Below, in pieces: positions 9,045 to 18,344 of a stretch of 64,000 nucleotides of DNA. How positions within the stretch are numbered: position 1 is the first letter of the stretch; each line of letters starts with the position of its first letter. The notes below the pieces were generated by a model. The model searched no databases and was not told the origin of the DNA. It worked only from the letters and a program-made list of their open reading frames with translations. The stretch comes from Planctomycetaceae bacterium (GTDB taxonomy: Bacteria; Planctomycetota; Planctomycetia; Planctomycetales; Planctomycetaceae), in NCBI GenBank assembly GCA_021732785.1, contig JAKFUG010000014.1:1-64000 (forward strand), read 5' to 3'. The translations under genes were made by a program, and so were the position numbers.

Positions 9045-10571
9045 TCATCGAACGGTATACTCAAGATACAATGGCTCGACAGTCAGGTCTGCCTTGAACG
9101 ATTTCCATTCTGCCGTCGAGAGCTCGGCCGGGCGCTTTTTCTTCAGCTCTTCAGGTGGATAATTGACATCCGCAGAGACCAAGACGCGCCCTTTGCAGAG
9201 TTGCTGAAGACGATCAACGAGCGGTTGATAAAGAATCCCGTTGTAGCTCTTTTCTTTCTCCGGAATCATGGCGACGAGTTCCGGATGAGTCATCATCTCC
9301 AAACCCTTTTCTTTGACGGTCGCGTTGTGACTACAGTGGTGACTCACCTTGTAGAGAACCGTATTTCGAAGCAGATCCTCAGCCGTGATGGTCTGCGTCT
9401 GGTTTCCGCGTTTTACCTTCCATTCGTAATCGTGCCAACTCAACCAGCTTCCGACTTGAGCATCCCCCGGAAACAACAACACCTTGCCCGAAGCTTCCAA
9501 CTCGATGGCCAGGACCAAGCTCGTGTTGTTGATCGCCCCGTCAAGTTGTAAAGAGAATTGGCTCGCCACGTCGAGCCATGTGTGCTCGATCTGACGATAC
9601 GCTTCATCCTTCGCGAAATACGTCTGCTTGAAATAAGGGTCGCGTTTGGCTTTCTCGACAGGGATTCCCGTGTCCTTACCGAACGGTCCTTCAACCGTAT
9701 TCGCCATACTCTTCTTGTTCGCGGATGCTCCCAATTGCAGTACGCCGTCAATGAAGCTCGTTAACCCGGATTGGTCGATACTGAGGTAAGTCTCCTTGGC
9801 GGCTCCCGATGACGGGTTCGATTGATTGATCGAGCCGCTCCGCGGCGGCCCGAGCACATAGACATTGACTCCGGACGGGAGTCTTCGTGCGTCGACCTTG
9901 GTGCCGGGGTTCAGATACTTGATGCCCTTCTTCTTGCCGAGCTCGATGATGTGGCTCATCGCCACTTCCGTCTCCACGCTGATCTTGCCATTCTTGTACT
10001 TAATGCCGCTCTTGCTTTTCGGCGCGGCGACGCCGTAAAACCCCAAGACGTCGCTGAGCGATGCGTTGAATTGCGCTCGGGCCGCCGCGACTCCCGACCC
10101 AAAACTCATTCCGTGGAATTGCGCCGCTTCCTCCGCCTCGGCTTCTTGCAGATGCAGCGCGGCGACTTGCAGAGCCGCGGCGCCGTCGCGCAGACGAGAA
10201 TTGATCGTTACGGCCTCGTCATCCTCGGGATCCTCTGTCCATGCGAGCCAAATCTGTTCGATTTCAAAGTCCACAAAGAAATCGGGACTCTTCGTTGGAT
10301 GAAAGAACGCGATGTGATCCCAGTGTTCATGCGTCGCGACCAGGACATCAATCACCGGCTTGCCGCCAGCGGCGGGCTTCAGCAATTGTTTCAGGTCGGC
10401 AATCACATCTTCAATCGGTGCGGTGGCGGACTTCGTGTTGTGCTTAATGCCGCAATCGATCAGCATCGAATAGACGCGTTCCAGGTTGTGGAAAAAGGAG
10501 AGTAGAAAGCAATCGCCAAACCCGTGCCGGTACATTCTGACCTTAACGGAATCGATCGGTTCCGTATTCAT
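9045..10571 (-). CDS. Metallo-beta-lactamase-fold hydrolase
   Basis: The 508-residue protein has a recognisable MBL fold: an early MLIDCGI strand, the metal-binding THEHWDH motif near residues 80-86, a late LFPGDAQ strand and a KVSHHCSHN segment. This layout resembles the ComEC/Rec2-type MBL branch, but there are no membrane helices, so it is soluble. A long insertion (about 100-300) separates the metal motifs. Its start codon overlaps the stop of the upstream peptidase gene by four bases (ATGA), implying coupled translation. The substrate is unknown; nuclease, phosphodiesterase or hydrolase activity are all possible. The neighbouring TIR-STAND gene suggests a conflict role (inference). Confidence 0.72.
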   Translation of the reverse strand: MNTEPIDSVKVRMYRHGFGDCFLLSFFHNLERVYSMLIDCGIKHNTKSATAPIEDVIADLKQLLKPAAGGKPVIDVLVATHEHWDHIAFFHPTKSPDFFVDFEIEQIWLAWTEDPEDDEAVTINSRLRDGAAALQVAALHLQEAEAEEAAQFHGMSFGSGVAAARAQFNASLSDVLGFYGVAAPKSKSGIKYKNGKISVETEVAMSHIIELGKKKGIKYLNPGTKVDARRLPSGVNVYVLGPPRSGSINQSNPSSGAAKETYLSIDQSGLTSFIDGVLQLGASANKKSMANTVEGPFGKDTGIPVEKAKRDPYFKQTYFAKDEAYRQIEHTWLDVASQFSLQLDGAINNTSLVLAIELEASGKVLLFPGDAQVGSWLSWHDYEWKVKRGNQTQTITAEDLLRNTVLYKVSHHCSHNATVKEKGLEMMTHPELVAMIPEKEKSYNGILYQPLVDRLQQLCKGRVLVSADVNYPPEELKKKRPAELSTAEWKSFKADLTVEPLYLEYTVR

Positions 10572-12604
10572 AGCCGTTCTCCGTTGTGGGCATTGTGCGA
10601 GTGGGTGAAGGCAAAGGGTCCCGCCAGCGCGCTCATCGTCTTGGTATCGAAGTAGGTTTGATCGTCTGCGCCGAGCATGCCGTGTTCGAACTGGAATTGG
10701 CGAATCATCCGGCCGCGATCGTCGATGTCCTTCTTGACGGCGTACCGCAGTCGCTGCGCATCCAGGTCGAAAATGAGCGTACAGCCACCACGAAAGATGA
10801 TGTGGTTCTCTCCGCGTTTTTTGCGGCTCGTAACCTTGTCGGGGACGAAGAAGTTATTTTCATCCACAGTCACGCCCCGGCCGTTCATTCTGAAGCGCAC
10901 ACCCCGTTTCTGGATCAGCGTCATCACGACATGATTGACGATGGTATCGTCTGGGGTAACGCGATTGGCTAACGACACGTTGCCGACCGCATAGGTGGCG
11001 CTATTCGAAGTGAGCCGGCCAAATTCAAGGCCCAGCTTCTCTGTTACGGCCTCATTTCCGGGGAACATCAGCCCCGTCAGTTCCGAGAAAGCTTTGCGGC
11101 TGCTGCCGGAAACAAAACGCTCCTCAATATGCTTGTGGAGACCACCCTTCCCTCGGATGAGATCCCTTGTTTTCGCATAGATCCCCTGTCTGTCCGTCAA
11201 ATAGCCGACCAAGTCCTTCAACTCTCGGAGTGATTTGACAAAGGCCTGTTCGTCCAGTGGATCGATCGTCGCAGGATAGAGGGGGTACAGCAGGTCTTCC
11301 ACCGCCATGCTTTTGATCCCCGGCGCGCTGATGCCCCGTTTTTGAAAGGCTTCGACAAAGGCCACGCGATAGCCGTGAATGTCATCAGAGACCATGTCAA
11401 AATCCGCGGTGACAATCGCCCGCAGGTAATCGCCAAATGTCAGATCCATCGGCGGACAATAATCCAAGGCGCGGATGCAGATCCGCAGCACGTCGCTGGC
11501 CGCCTTCGACGCGGTCTTCGCCATCTCGTCGACCAAGTCCGGATGGAGTTCGCCTTCAGGAAGCCGACCGGTTCCCCCCGTCGCGATACGAATGAGCTTT
11601 TGCACGCGTGTTTGATAGATATTCAAAAAGGCGTCAAACACAGCAGCCACCAGCAGCGCACCGCGCTCATGGCATTCCATCACGGTCGCATAGGCCGACG
11701 GATCGGGAACATGCGGTTTCCAGTTTCCCGCGAGGTCGTACTCGCCGATCGCATCGCGCAAACTGCCATAACTCCCGATCGCTTTGCCAAATTGCTGTGC
11801 TAATTGTCCCAACAGATTCTGGCGTTTGAGATCGCCGCGCGTCTGTGCGATCTGGTGTCGGAGAACTTCGGGAAACGAGAAGTGCTGAAACAGGGCAACG
11901 ATGTCGGCAAACGCTTCGTGAAATGCCCGCGTATCAGGATGGGTTGCGTCGATGTAGCGGCGATGCACTCCGTCAAGAATGGCATGGGTCGTCTCGTGAG
12001 CGATGATGTCATGACTTAGGCATGTGAAGACGGTTGCTCCTGGCAATTGCAACTGGGGATTCGCCGGCGCCGCGTTGAAATAACCGAAGAGCAGCGCTTT
12101 GCGATTGGGATCATAAAACGCATTCGCCTGTCGGAGAGCATGCGGATAGACCCTCAACCGTTGCACAAACTCAAAGGTCGCGCCGGGCAGCTTTCGCTTG
12201 CCGCTAGCGTCGAAGCGTGATCGGATGTTTTCCGCCCAGAGAATCTTGCGCCCCAACGCTTTCTCGAAGTTTTGAATCGTCGTCATGATCACGGCATAGA
12301 CGAATTGTTGGTGAAACTGCGGGTTGCTCACGCTGGGAGCATAGCCGTCCTGGGCCAACAGATGCGGATCGTCGAGATTCACGGGTTCATAAAACAATCC
12401 CGTGGCCGGATCATAGTCGACGATCTCCAGATACTCGCCCACCGGATAGGACGCGCCGGTTTCATCTTTGCGAGGGTCCAAGCTCTCCCAATGGACTTCG
12501 TAGGTCAGTTCATTGACTTGCATCGTGAGCAAAGCGGTGCTCAAGCTGGGATCAATCGCATAGCCGCGCAGCATTCGATGCCGAGGCGCTGGTATTCCTT
12601 GCAT
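10568..12604 (-). CDS. Gluzincin-like HExxH metallopeptidase
   Basis: The 678-residue protein carries a zinc-peptidase signature, HETTH in IIAHETTHAILDG near residue 203, followed about 25 residues later by HEAFADIV, which supplies the third ligand Glu as in thermolysin-like gluzincins. There is no signal peptide, so it probably acts in the cytoplasm. The C-terminal third (about 450-678) has no domain I recognise. An AAGGGA ribosome site precedes the ATG at 12604. The gene overlaps the MBL-fold gene by four bases, so the two are an obligate pair in expression. A secreted peptidase would not be expected to lack a signal, so an intracellular effector or processing protease is more likely (inference). 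Confidence 0.7.
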   Translation of the reverse strand: MQGIPAPRHRMLRGYAIDPSLSTALLTMQVNELTYEVHWESLDPRKDETGASYPVGEYLEIVDYDPATGLFYEPVNLDDPHLLAQDGYAPSVSNPQFHQQFVYAVIMTTIQNFEKALGRKILWAENIRSRFDASGKRKLPGATFEFVQRLRVYPHALRQANAFYDPNRKALLFGYFNAAPANPQLQLPGATVFTCLSHDIIAHETTHAILDGVHRRYIDATHPDTRAFHEAFADIVALFQHFSFPEVLRHQIAQTRGDLKRQNLLGQLAQQFGKAIGSYGSLRDAIGEYDLAGNWKPHVPDPSAYATVMECHERGALLVAAVFDAFLNIYQTRVQKLIRIATGGTGRLPEGELHPDLVDEMAKTASKAASDVLRICIRALDYCPPMDLTFGDYLRAIVTADFDMVSDDIHGYRVAFVEAFQKRGISAPGIKSMAVEDLLYPLYPATIDPLDEQAFVKSLRELKDLVGYLTDRQGIYAKTRDLIRGKGGLHKHIEERFVSGSSRKAFSELTGLMFPGNEAVTEKLGLEFGRLTSNSATYAVGNVSLANRVTPDDTIVNHVVMTLIQKRGVRFRMNGRGVTVDENNFFVPDKVTSRKKRGENHIIFRGGCTLIFDLDAQRLRYAVKKDIDDRGRMIRQFQFEHGMLGADDQTYFDTKTMSALAGPFAFTHSHNAHNGERL

Positions 12605-13090
12605 GGTTCGCGGTCCCTTGATGGATGTCGTATCAGGTTCTCAAAGTTGACGTGAACGAGCCTGTGTTATCGCGACTAAGTGAGATGCGCTCTGACCATT
12701 CAGGGATTATCCTCTTGACAGGAAAACACTTATCCGACCGCGAGCGGCGCGTTGACGTCCCGATCACAGCTCATCAAGTTCGATTCGGTGCCAGGAAATC
12801 CGATTTGGATCCTAGGTCGCATCGTGTTCCTTTTCTTGATCACCTCTTCGGTGGTTCATCCGGAAGGCAAGAGGGCCCAATACAGAGAGGGGATTTTCGA
12901 CCCAGCAAGAACATCAGGACCGAAGTTTTCTACGTCTTTGTGAATCGTTGTAATGGTTAATAGAGAGGCTTGCTGTCTGGGAATTGTAATACGAATTGAT
13001 GCTCTCGCAAGCACGATCCGGAATTACTCTGATTCTGGGGACGATGCGTCCGGTTTGAGTCCATTATGCATCAGGTTTATGATCAGCGCG
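12605..13090. other. Gap between peptidase and DUF2235 genes
   Basis: These 486 bases hold no gene I can support. It may include the promoter of the minus-strand peptidase-MBL-NDT cluster, but I see no clear promoter elements or terminator hairpin. Confidence 0.4.
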
Positions 13091-14212
13091 TCAGGAGAGC
13101 TTTGCAGCAACTGGGAGGTTGGGCGGTCGGTAGGACGGTTGCATCAACAGCATGCGCCGAAATACCGATTCATGAAGTACGGCGTCATCAGGAAGCGTGC
13201 GGTGTCGCCCAAGACCGATTTGAAGCACCTTTTGGCCCGTGTCCTTCTGCCATCGCCATTTCGGCACAAATTCCGCCGGCCACCACTTCACCGTCAACGA
13301 TTCATGTTGGGGTTCCAATGCCGCATCGTCCGGTGCTGATTGACGGAGCTTCGCGAATCTATCGTCGTCCACTAGCAACCCTTTTGCGATCGCCTCGGCA
13401 AGGATCCAGTCAAAACTGTTCCGCCAGAGATATCCCTGATTGGACGGATAACCTCCTCCGACATCCCCATGCGAGCCAGCGAACCAGACTTCCTGACAGT
13501 CTTGATTTTTACCGACTTTGAACTCGTTCTGGCGAAAGAACCATCGACGTTCATCAATCGCCAACGCGTGCCGGACGACAGCGACGCTGGGATTCGTCCG
13601 CGTGTAAGGGAACGTCGCCGGTTCCCAGACCCAGCCAACCGACGATACTGTGTCCCAGACGCCTAGAAAATGCGTGTGGAATCGTCGGCTTTGCGACTCG
13701 CCCCCTGGCGAGATTTGTCTCGCAAACGTCCCGCGGAACTGATTCAGGAGCTTCCAGTAATTGTTGTCGGCTTGCTCGTCCGCCGCAGAAGGACGAGACC
13801 GAACGGACTGAAAGAGCCGCATCGCATAGGGCACGAGATTCTCGCTGCCGCGCGGCAATAGCCCGAGTGCATGCAACATAGCAGCCAGCACGCGCACCGT
13901 GTAAGCACCTCGGCTGAATCCGAAGAGAAAAACCTGATCGCCGGGTTCCCAAACGTCCATGAGGTAAGAATACGACGACTCAACAATGGCTGTTAACCCG
14001 GTCCCGAAACCGAGTCCCGCGAGAAGTGACAGCTTTTGTCCGAGGCGCGTAGCAAAGCCTGGTCCGGGCATGGTGCCGACACCGGGCACATAATGCACCC
14101 GTTGGACCTGTGGGTCTTGATTCAGCACTTGGAAGAGCCGCACAACGTTTGTCACAGTCGGACCGAACTCGTTGCTCGTTCCGTCGCAACAGATCACGAT
14201 GTTACGCGGCAT
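13091..14212 (-). CDS. DUF2235 alpha/beta-hydrolase (Tle1-like)
   Basis: The 373-residue protein is a DUF2235 serine hydrolase. The N-terminus has the family motif VICCDGT, and the nucleophile elbow is GFSRGA near residue 96. The family includes type VI secreted phospholipases (Tle1) and many uncharacterised proteins. No secretion genes are near, so a T6SS role is unlikely here. I chose ATG at 14212; a TTG four codons upstream (14224) is also possible. It is transcribed toward the peptidase gene across a 486-bp gap and away from the divergent five-gene operon. A membrane-targeting effector function fits the defence-like neighbourhood but is inferred. Confidence 0.78.
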   Translation of the reverse strand: MPRNIVICCDGTSNEFGPTVTNVVRLFQVLNQDPQVQRVHYVPGVGTMPGPGFATRLGQKLSLLAGLGFGTGLTAIVESSYSYLMDVWEPGDQVFLFGFSRGAYTVRVLAAMLHALGLLPRGSENLVPYAMRLFQSVRSRPSAADEQADNNYWKLLNQFRGTFARQISPGGESQSRRFHTHFLGVWDTVSSVGWVWEPATFPYTRTNPSVAVVRHALAIDERRWFFRQNEFKVGKNQDCQEVWFAGSHGDVGGGYPSNQGYLWRNSFDWILAEAIAKGLLVDDDRFAKLRQSAPDDAALEPQHESLTVKWWPAEFVPKWRWQKDTGQKVLQIGLGRHRTLPDDAVLHESVFRRMLLMQPSYRPPNLPVAAKLS

Positions 14213-14444
14213 TTGTTGATCCAATGTGACGACAATGCACCAGCCGACCGACGGCGAAATCGTTCGCGATTCGGAATCCTCACCAAATCCGAGAGGCTAC
14301 GTCAAGCAAAGCTTGTCATTCGCCGTAACACCCGTCCGGCAATCCATTGTGGTTTCGCTCCGAGACGCGAATACTAGCATGCGTCGCTTGGGCTCTGCGG
14401 CAAACCGGAATTGGGTCGTCGAACTCGAGTGTTAAGTCAGGCGT

Positions 14445-15539
14445 TTGATCGTGACAGTAAGCAAGACGTCCCAAGAACCTCTTTGGCACCAACAAGAATT
14501 GGCATTTGATCCACCGAAAGTCACGAATCCAAAGCATGTCCCATTGAAGCATGCACGATTTCAAAAGCTGAAGCCGACGGTCGTTTTTGACACGTATTGG
14601 CGATTCGCGGTCGAGCGTCAGGAGATATTCCTGCGACGGGCCGGTGGAAGTCTCCTACCTTGGACTGATGACCCGATTCTCCAGGAATATCGATTCACGA
14701 ATGTGTACCGGGCTTCCGACCGAGTCAGCCAGTACCTCATTCGCCATGTGATTTACGACGGTGAGCAATCTCCGAACGAAGTGTTCTTCCGAACGCTTCT
14801 CTTCAAGTTTTTCAACAAAATCGAGACATGGGAGTTGCTCGTTAGGCGTTTTGGAATCCCAAGCTCCATGGATTTCAATGTGGAGCATTATAGCCAAGTG
14901 CTTTCGCGTGAGATCGAGTCTGGACGAGCCATCTACTCGGCGGCTTACATCATGCCTTCTGGCCCAAAGTCGAGTCATCACGGCCGGAAACACGATTTTC
15001 ATCTATCGCTTTTATCGCAAATGCTAACAGACAACCTGCCCGAGCGCATCGTGGACGCAGGAAACTTGCAAGGAACTTACGATCTCTTGCTAGCCTGTCC
15101 CAGTATCGGACCATTCCTGGCGTACCAGTTCGCAATTGACCTGAATTACAGCGATATCCTGCAAGCCGATGAAATGGAGTTCGTCGTTCCAGGGCCGGGG
15201 GCGCGTGATGGCATCTCAAAGTGTTTCGACGCGGCCGGTGATTTCAACCCCGCAGACACTATTCGAATGGTGACCGAACATCAGTCGGAAGAATTCGAAA
15301 GGCTCGGCCTTAATTTCCGTGATCTTTGGGGACGACCGCTGCAGTTGATCGATTGCCAAAACATCTTCTGTGAAATCAGCAAATACGCGCGCGTCCGACA
15401 TCCCGAAATTGCGGGGGTAGCAAATCGAACCCGCATTAAGCAGAAGTACCGCCCCACGGACGCTCCAATGAAGTATTGGTTTCCACCAAAGTGGAGCCTG
15501 AATGATGCCATCAAAAGAGGGGCAAGTCTCGATGACTGA
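14445..15539 (+). CDS. 5-hmdU DNA kinase helical-domain / thymine-hypermodification-like protein
   Basis: The 364-residue protein resembles the helical domain shared by 5-hydroxymethyl-dU DNA kinases and the alpha-glutamyl/putrescinyl-thymine pyrophosphorylase-like group. Marks are the TYWRFAVERQEIFLRR helix and the FTNVYRASDRVSQYLI segment, followed by FFRTLLFKFFNKIETWELL. In phages such enzymes activate hydroxymethyluracil in DNA for further modification. No classical P-loop is evident in this protein. It is the first gene of a five-gene plus-strand operon, and its last codons overlap the start of the APH-fold kinase gene by eight bases. It is divergent from the DUF2235 gene across a 232-bp promoter region. 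The domain call rests on remembered motifs; a bacterial defence role is inferred. Confidence 0.68.
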   Translation: MIVTVSKTSQEPLWHQQELAFDPPKVTNPKHVPLKHARFQKLKPTVVFDTYWRFAVERQEIFLRRAGGSLLPWTDDPILQEYRFTNVYRASDRVSQYLIRHVIYDGEQSPNEVFFRTLLFKFFNKIETWELLVRRFGIPSSMDFNVEHYSQVLSREIESGRAIYSAAYIMPSGPKSSHHGRKHDFHLSLLSQMLTDNLPERIVDAGNLQGTYDLLLACPSIGPFLAYQFAIDLNYSDILQADEMEFVVPGPGARDGISKCFDAAGDFNPADTIRMVTEHQSEEFERLGLNFRDLWGRPLQLIDCQNIFCEISKYARVRHPEIAGVANRTRIKQKYRPTDAPMKYWFPPKWSLNDAIKRGASLDD

Positions 15540-16938
15540 ACATAATCTCAAGGTCGAAATTGCTGTACCTGACGACTCATCCGCCGGAGCTTCCGTGGAA
15601 GTTGAGTATCTTGGGTTGGATCAACCTCGACTGAATGCCATCAGCCGGTCCGCTACAAACCTCATTGCGGCCATGTTCGACACTGCCTTATCAGCATCGC
15701 ATTGCGATTGCGTTTGGCCGCTAATCGATGCTGTTTGGCCGGCGCGATCAACGAATGCTTACCGAAAGTTTCCCAAAAACCAGATCACGTTGACCCTCAT
15801 GCCGCTCAGTCGTATTGGGCAGATGGAGGGAAAGAGCGGAAGCTTGGTGCTGATTGGCTGCTTTCATGATAGCCAGAACAGTGAGGTACCGTCGTCACAC
15901 CCAGTCGTCGTCAAAACCGCCCCTTCTTTAACCAGCGATCTGCAGAATGAGTATGGTAACGCACTAAATATTCGGCCATTTGCCTATGAGCATAAGGACG
16001 TGTTTTCAATCCCGTTTCGGAAAGATTCTCAAGGGGACTTCGATGTGCTGTGGTCAATCTTTTCTGCGAATGCTCCGTTATGGGAAGTGGAGTCCCCAGC
16101 AGCCCTTGATCCTAGCCGCTGGAAGGTGAGAGATTTTCGCGATCTGCTCGACGATAAAAGACGACGCGATGCAGGAATAAGCGTTGAAGATAGTAGTCGA
16201 TTTGCATCGAAAGTATTAAAGGCCACTTATTCAACCATGCGGAACCTACACGTCCCGTTCGGACGAAGGCAAAGTCAAAGCAAGGGCGTAATTGGCGAAT
16301 ACGAATGGTACCTGCGCGACTTTCCAACGAAGTGGGGCGAAGAATGGAATTCAGTATTCGGGCCAGCGACGTCGATCAGCACTCGCTTCGCCGGCCGCGA
16401 ATGGGCAAATCCACTCTGGCTTCTCGAGCACTTGAAAGAAGTACGATGCGATTTTACGGTCGGAGCAGTTCACGGAGACCTTCATCCGGGAAACATCGTG
16501 ATCACATCCCATTACGATCCTCGAATCATTGATTTTGGCTGGGCTCGCGATGACGCTCATATTGCAAAAGACTTCGTTTTGATGGAGTGCAATTTACGTT
16601 TCTTGTTTCTCCGTCCGCAACTAGCATCGGAAGAAGTCGACTTCATGGCCAATTGGATACAGTGGGGAGCGGGTTTACCTGATGGGCTCACACCATATTG
16701 CAAGGACCGATGCAACTTGATCCTGGAACTTCGATCACTCGCACAAAAAGCGTTGGGTGAACAAGCGGACTGGAATCGAGAGTACTTGTTGCCGTTGTTT
16801 CTTGTCGCATTTGGGCTTCTCCGATTTGCTCCACAGCTCGGAAATCAGCAAGCTGCAATTTTGTCCGTTCTCGCATTGGCAACTCACATTCGCGACTGCG
16901 GCGTTCTCAACGGCGGTGGCGGGACAAGTACAACATGA
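15532..16938 (+). CDS. APH-fold phosphotransferase
   Basis: The 468-residue protein has the catalytic core of the aminoglycoside phosphotransferase/protein-kinase-like fold in its C-terminal half: HGDLHPGN at 314-321 (catalytic Asp in HGD) and the metal-binding DFGWA beginning at Asp334. The first ~200 residues are not recognised but could include a degenerate N-lobe. ATG at 15532 is preceded by an AGAGGGG ribosome site and overlaps the previous gene; an in-frame ATG at 15502 would deepen the overlap and is less likely. Related APH-fold proteins occur as ternary-complex-associated domains in predicted bacterial conflict systems. The substrate is unknown: a small molecule, protein or modified nucleotide. 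The stop overlaps the next start by four bases. Confidence 0.7.
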   Translation: MTEHNLKVEIAVPDDSSAGASVEVEYLGLDQPRLNAISRSATNLIAAMFDTALSASHCDCVWPLIDAVWPARSTNAYRKFPKNQITLTLMPLSRIGQMEGKSGSLVLIGCFHDSQNSEVPSSHPVVVKTAPSLTSDLQNEYGNALNIRPFAYEHKDVFSIPFRKDSQGDFDVLWSIFSANAPLWEVESPAALDPSRWKVRDFRDLLDDKRRRDAGISVEDSSRFASKVLKATYSTMRNLHVPFGRRQSQSKGVIGEYEWYLRDFPTKWGEEWNSVFGPATSISTRFAGREWANPLWLLEHLKEVRCDFTVGAVHGDLHPGNIVITSHYDPRIIDFGWARDDAHIAKDFVLMECNLRFLFLRPQLASEEVDFMANWIQWGAGLPDGLTPYCKDRCNLILELRSLAQKALGEQADWNREYLLPLFLVAFGLLRFAPQLGNQQAAILSVLALATHIRDCGVLNGGGGTSTT

Positions 16939-17828
16939 ACTTTGGCGACTATCAAATCGAGGCAGCAAAAACGGACATTGTGGCCTCCGATGACCCTCAT
17001 GCCGTCATCGTTCCTTTGCTGGGACTGGCAGGAGAGGTCGGAACCCTTTTGTCTGAATACAAGAAGTTTCTTCGTGACGGAAGTGCGCACCAGCGGTTCA
17101 AAGAGCAGGTCGCGGAAGACTTAGGCGACCTGCTGTGGTATGTGTCCAATGTGGCAGGCAAGTTTGATCTGCGTCTTGAAGATGTGGCTCGAAGCAATCT
17201 CGACAAGATCGGGCGCCGTTGGCCAATCTCTGGCGATGGCAGTGCGTACCACCTTCTGGATGAGAAGTTTCCTGAGCACGAACAATTCCCTCGGTTGTTT
17301 CAAATTGAATTTGGAGAGGTGGCCACGGACAAGGGCGTTCGCGTGACGATGACGTGGAATTGCAATCCCGTCGGTGATGCGCTTTCGGACAACGCACCGG
17401 ATGACGATGGTTATCGCTTTCACGATGTCTTCCACCTCTCCTACTTGGCGGTGCTGGGGTGGTCGCCAATTATGCGCAAGCTCATGCGCATAAAACGAGA
17501 AAGCAGCCTCGTAACCGACGAAGTCGAAGACGGTGCGAGAGCGAAAATTATCGAAGAACTCGTCTCGCAGCTCGTCTTCACCTATGCACGCGCCCACAAT
17601 TTCCTCGAAGGAGTCCATCGGCTTGACTACCACTTGCTGAAGACAATCCATTCGCTCGTCGCCGACCGCGAGGTCAGGATTCGGTCGCTAGCCGAATGGG
17701 AAATGGCCATTCTTCAAGGTTACGAAGTGTGGCGAAGCATTCGCAACAATCGGGGAGGCATAGTCCATGTTGATCTGCTTCAAAGGAAGATTGCCTTCAT
17801 AGGTTCCCCCTCAGGAGTTTTGAAATGA
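16935..17828 (+). CDS. MazG-like nucleotide pyrophosphohydrolase with C-terminal domain
   Basis: The N-terminal ~90 residues of this 297-residue protein are a MazG-type all-alpha NTP pyrophosphohydrolase: GLAGEVG with Glu34, Glu41, and EDLGDLLWY (61-69). The second Glu of the usual ExxE pair is replaced by Thr37, which could weaken metal binding. Residues about 95-297 match the MazG C-terminal domain type seen in nucleotide-modification clusters, with conserved-looking FHDVFHLSYLAVLGWSP. MazG enzymes hydrolyse (often non-canonical) NTPs or dNTPs. Start and stop each overlap the neighbours by four bases, so expression is tightly coupled to the kinase and TIR genes. Confidence 0.78.
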   Translation: MNFGDYQIEAAKTDIVASDDPHAVIVPLLGLAGEVGTLLSEYKKFLRDGSAHQRFKEQVAEDLGDLLWYVSNVAGKFDLRLEDVARSNLDKIGRRWPISGDGSAYHLLDEKFPEHEQFPRLFQIEFGEVATDKGVRVTMTWNCNPVGDALSDNAPDDDGYRFHDVFHLSYLAVLGWSPIMRKLMRIKRESSLVTDEVEDGARAKIIEELVSQLVFTYARAHNFLEGVHRLDYHLLKTIHSLVADREVRIRSLAEWEMAILQGYEVWRSIRNNRGGIVHVDLLQRKIAFIGSPSGVLK

Positions 17829-18328
17829 GCGGCGGCAACACAGAGCGGCGTCATGTTTTTATCAGCCATCATCACAAAGATGATGCCGGTGTTGATGGAA
17901 TGACACAACTTCTTCAAAACGCGGGTTGCGACATTCGCAATAGTTCGATTCGTGCCTTGCGGCCGGAAAACCAAGAGAGAATGAGGAACGGTATGGTCAA
18001 GGACGCAACAATTCGCCGTTGGTTACGCGCGAAAGTCTCTTGGGCAGGGGCGGTGGTCGTATTGATCGGGAAGGAAACGCATACACGCCAATGGGTCAAT
18101 TGGGAGATCCAGGAAGCGATGCGGCAAGGCAAGCGAATCATCGGCGTCTGGGAGCATGGCGGCACAGAGGCTGACCTACCGCCCAGTCTAAAAGACTATG
18201 CTGACGCAGTCGTCGGATGGCAAGCAGACCGAATCTTGGATGCAATTGACGGCAAGATCAACAACTGGACCACGCCGGATGGCAAAGAGTTTCCGTGTCG
18301 CACAATTGTCCGCATAGTATGTCAGTAA
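17825..18328 (+). CDS. TIR-domain protein (ThsB-like)
   Basis: The 167-residue protein is almost entirely one TIR-like domain: HVFISHHHKDD near 10-20, a central AGAVVVLIG strand, and TRQWVNWEI where Glu94 sits at the position of the TIR catalytic Glu. The overall pattern resembles the DUF1863/ThsB type used in Thoeris anti-phage systems. There, TIR proteins make cyclic ADP-ribose-like signals or degrade NAD+. No ThsA (SIR2/SLOG) partner is adjacent. It starts inside the stop of the MazG gene (ATGA), so it belongs to the modification operon. It could be the effector or the signal producer of that operon; the sequence alone does not decide. Confidence 0.82.
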   Translation: MSGGNTERRHVFISHHHKDDAGVDGMTQLLQNAGCDIRNSSIRALRPENQERMRNGMVKDATIRRWLRAKVSWAGAVVVLIGKETHTRQWVNWEIQEAMRQGKRIIGVWEHGGTEADLPPSLKDYADAVVGWQADRILDAIDGKINNWTTPDGKEFPCRTIVRIVCQ

Positions 18329-18344
18329 ATCAGGTGGCAATCCT

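Noticed and set aside
13091..14212. Type VI secretion effector
   Set aside because: DUF2235 includes Tle1 lipases, but there are no VgrG, Hcp, PAAR or adaptor genes nearby.
17825..18328. Standard Thoeris system
   Set aside because: The TIR protein is ThsB-like, but no ThsA-type SIR2/SLOG gene is adjacent, and the gene is fused into an operon with modification enzymes.
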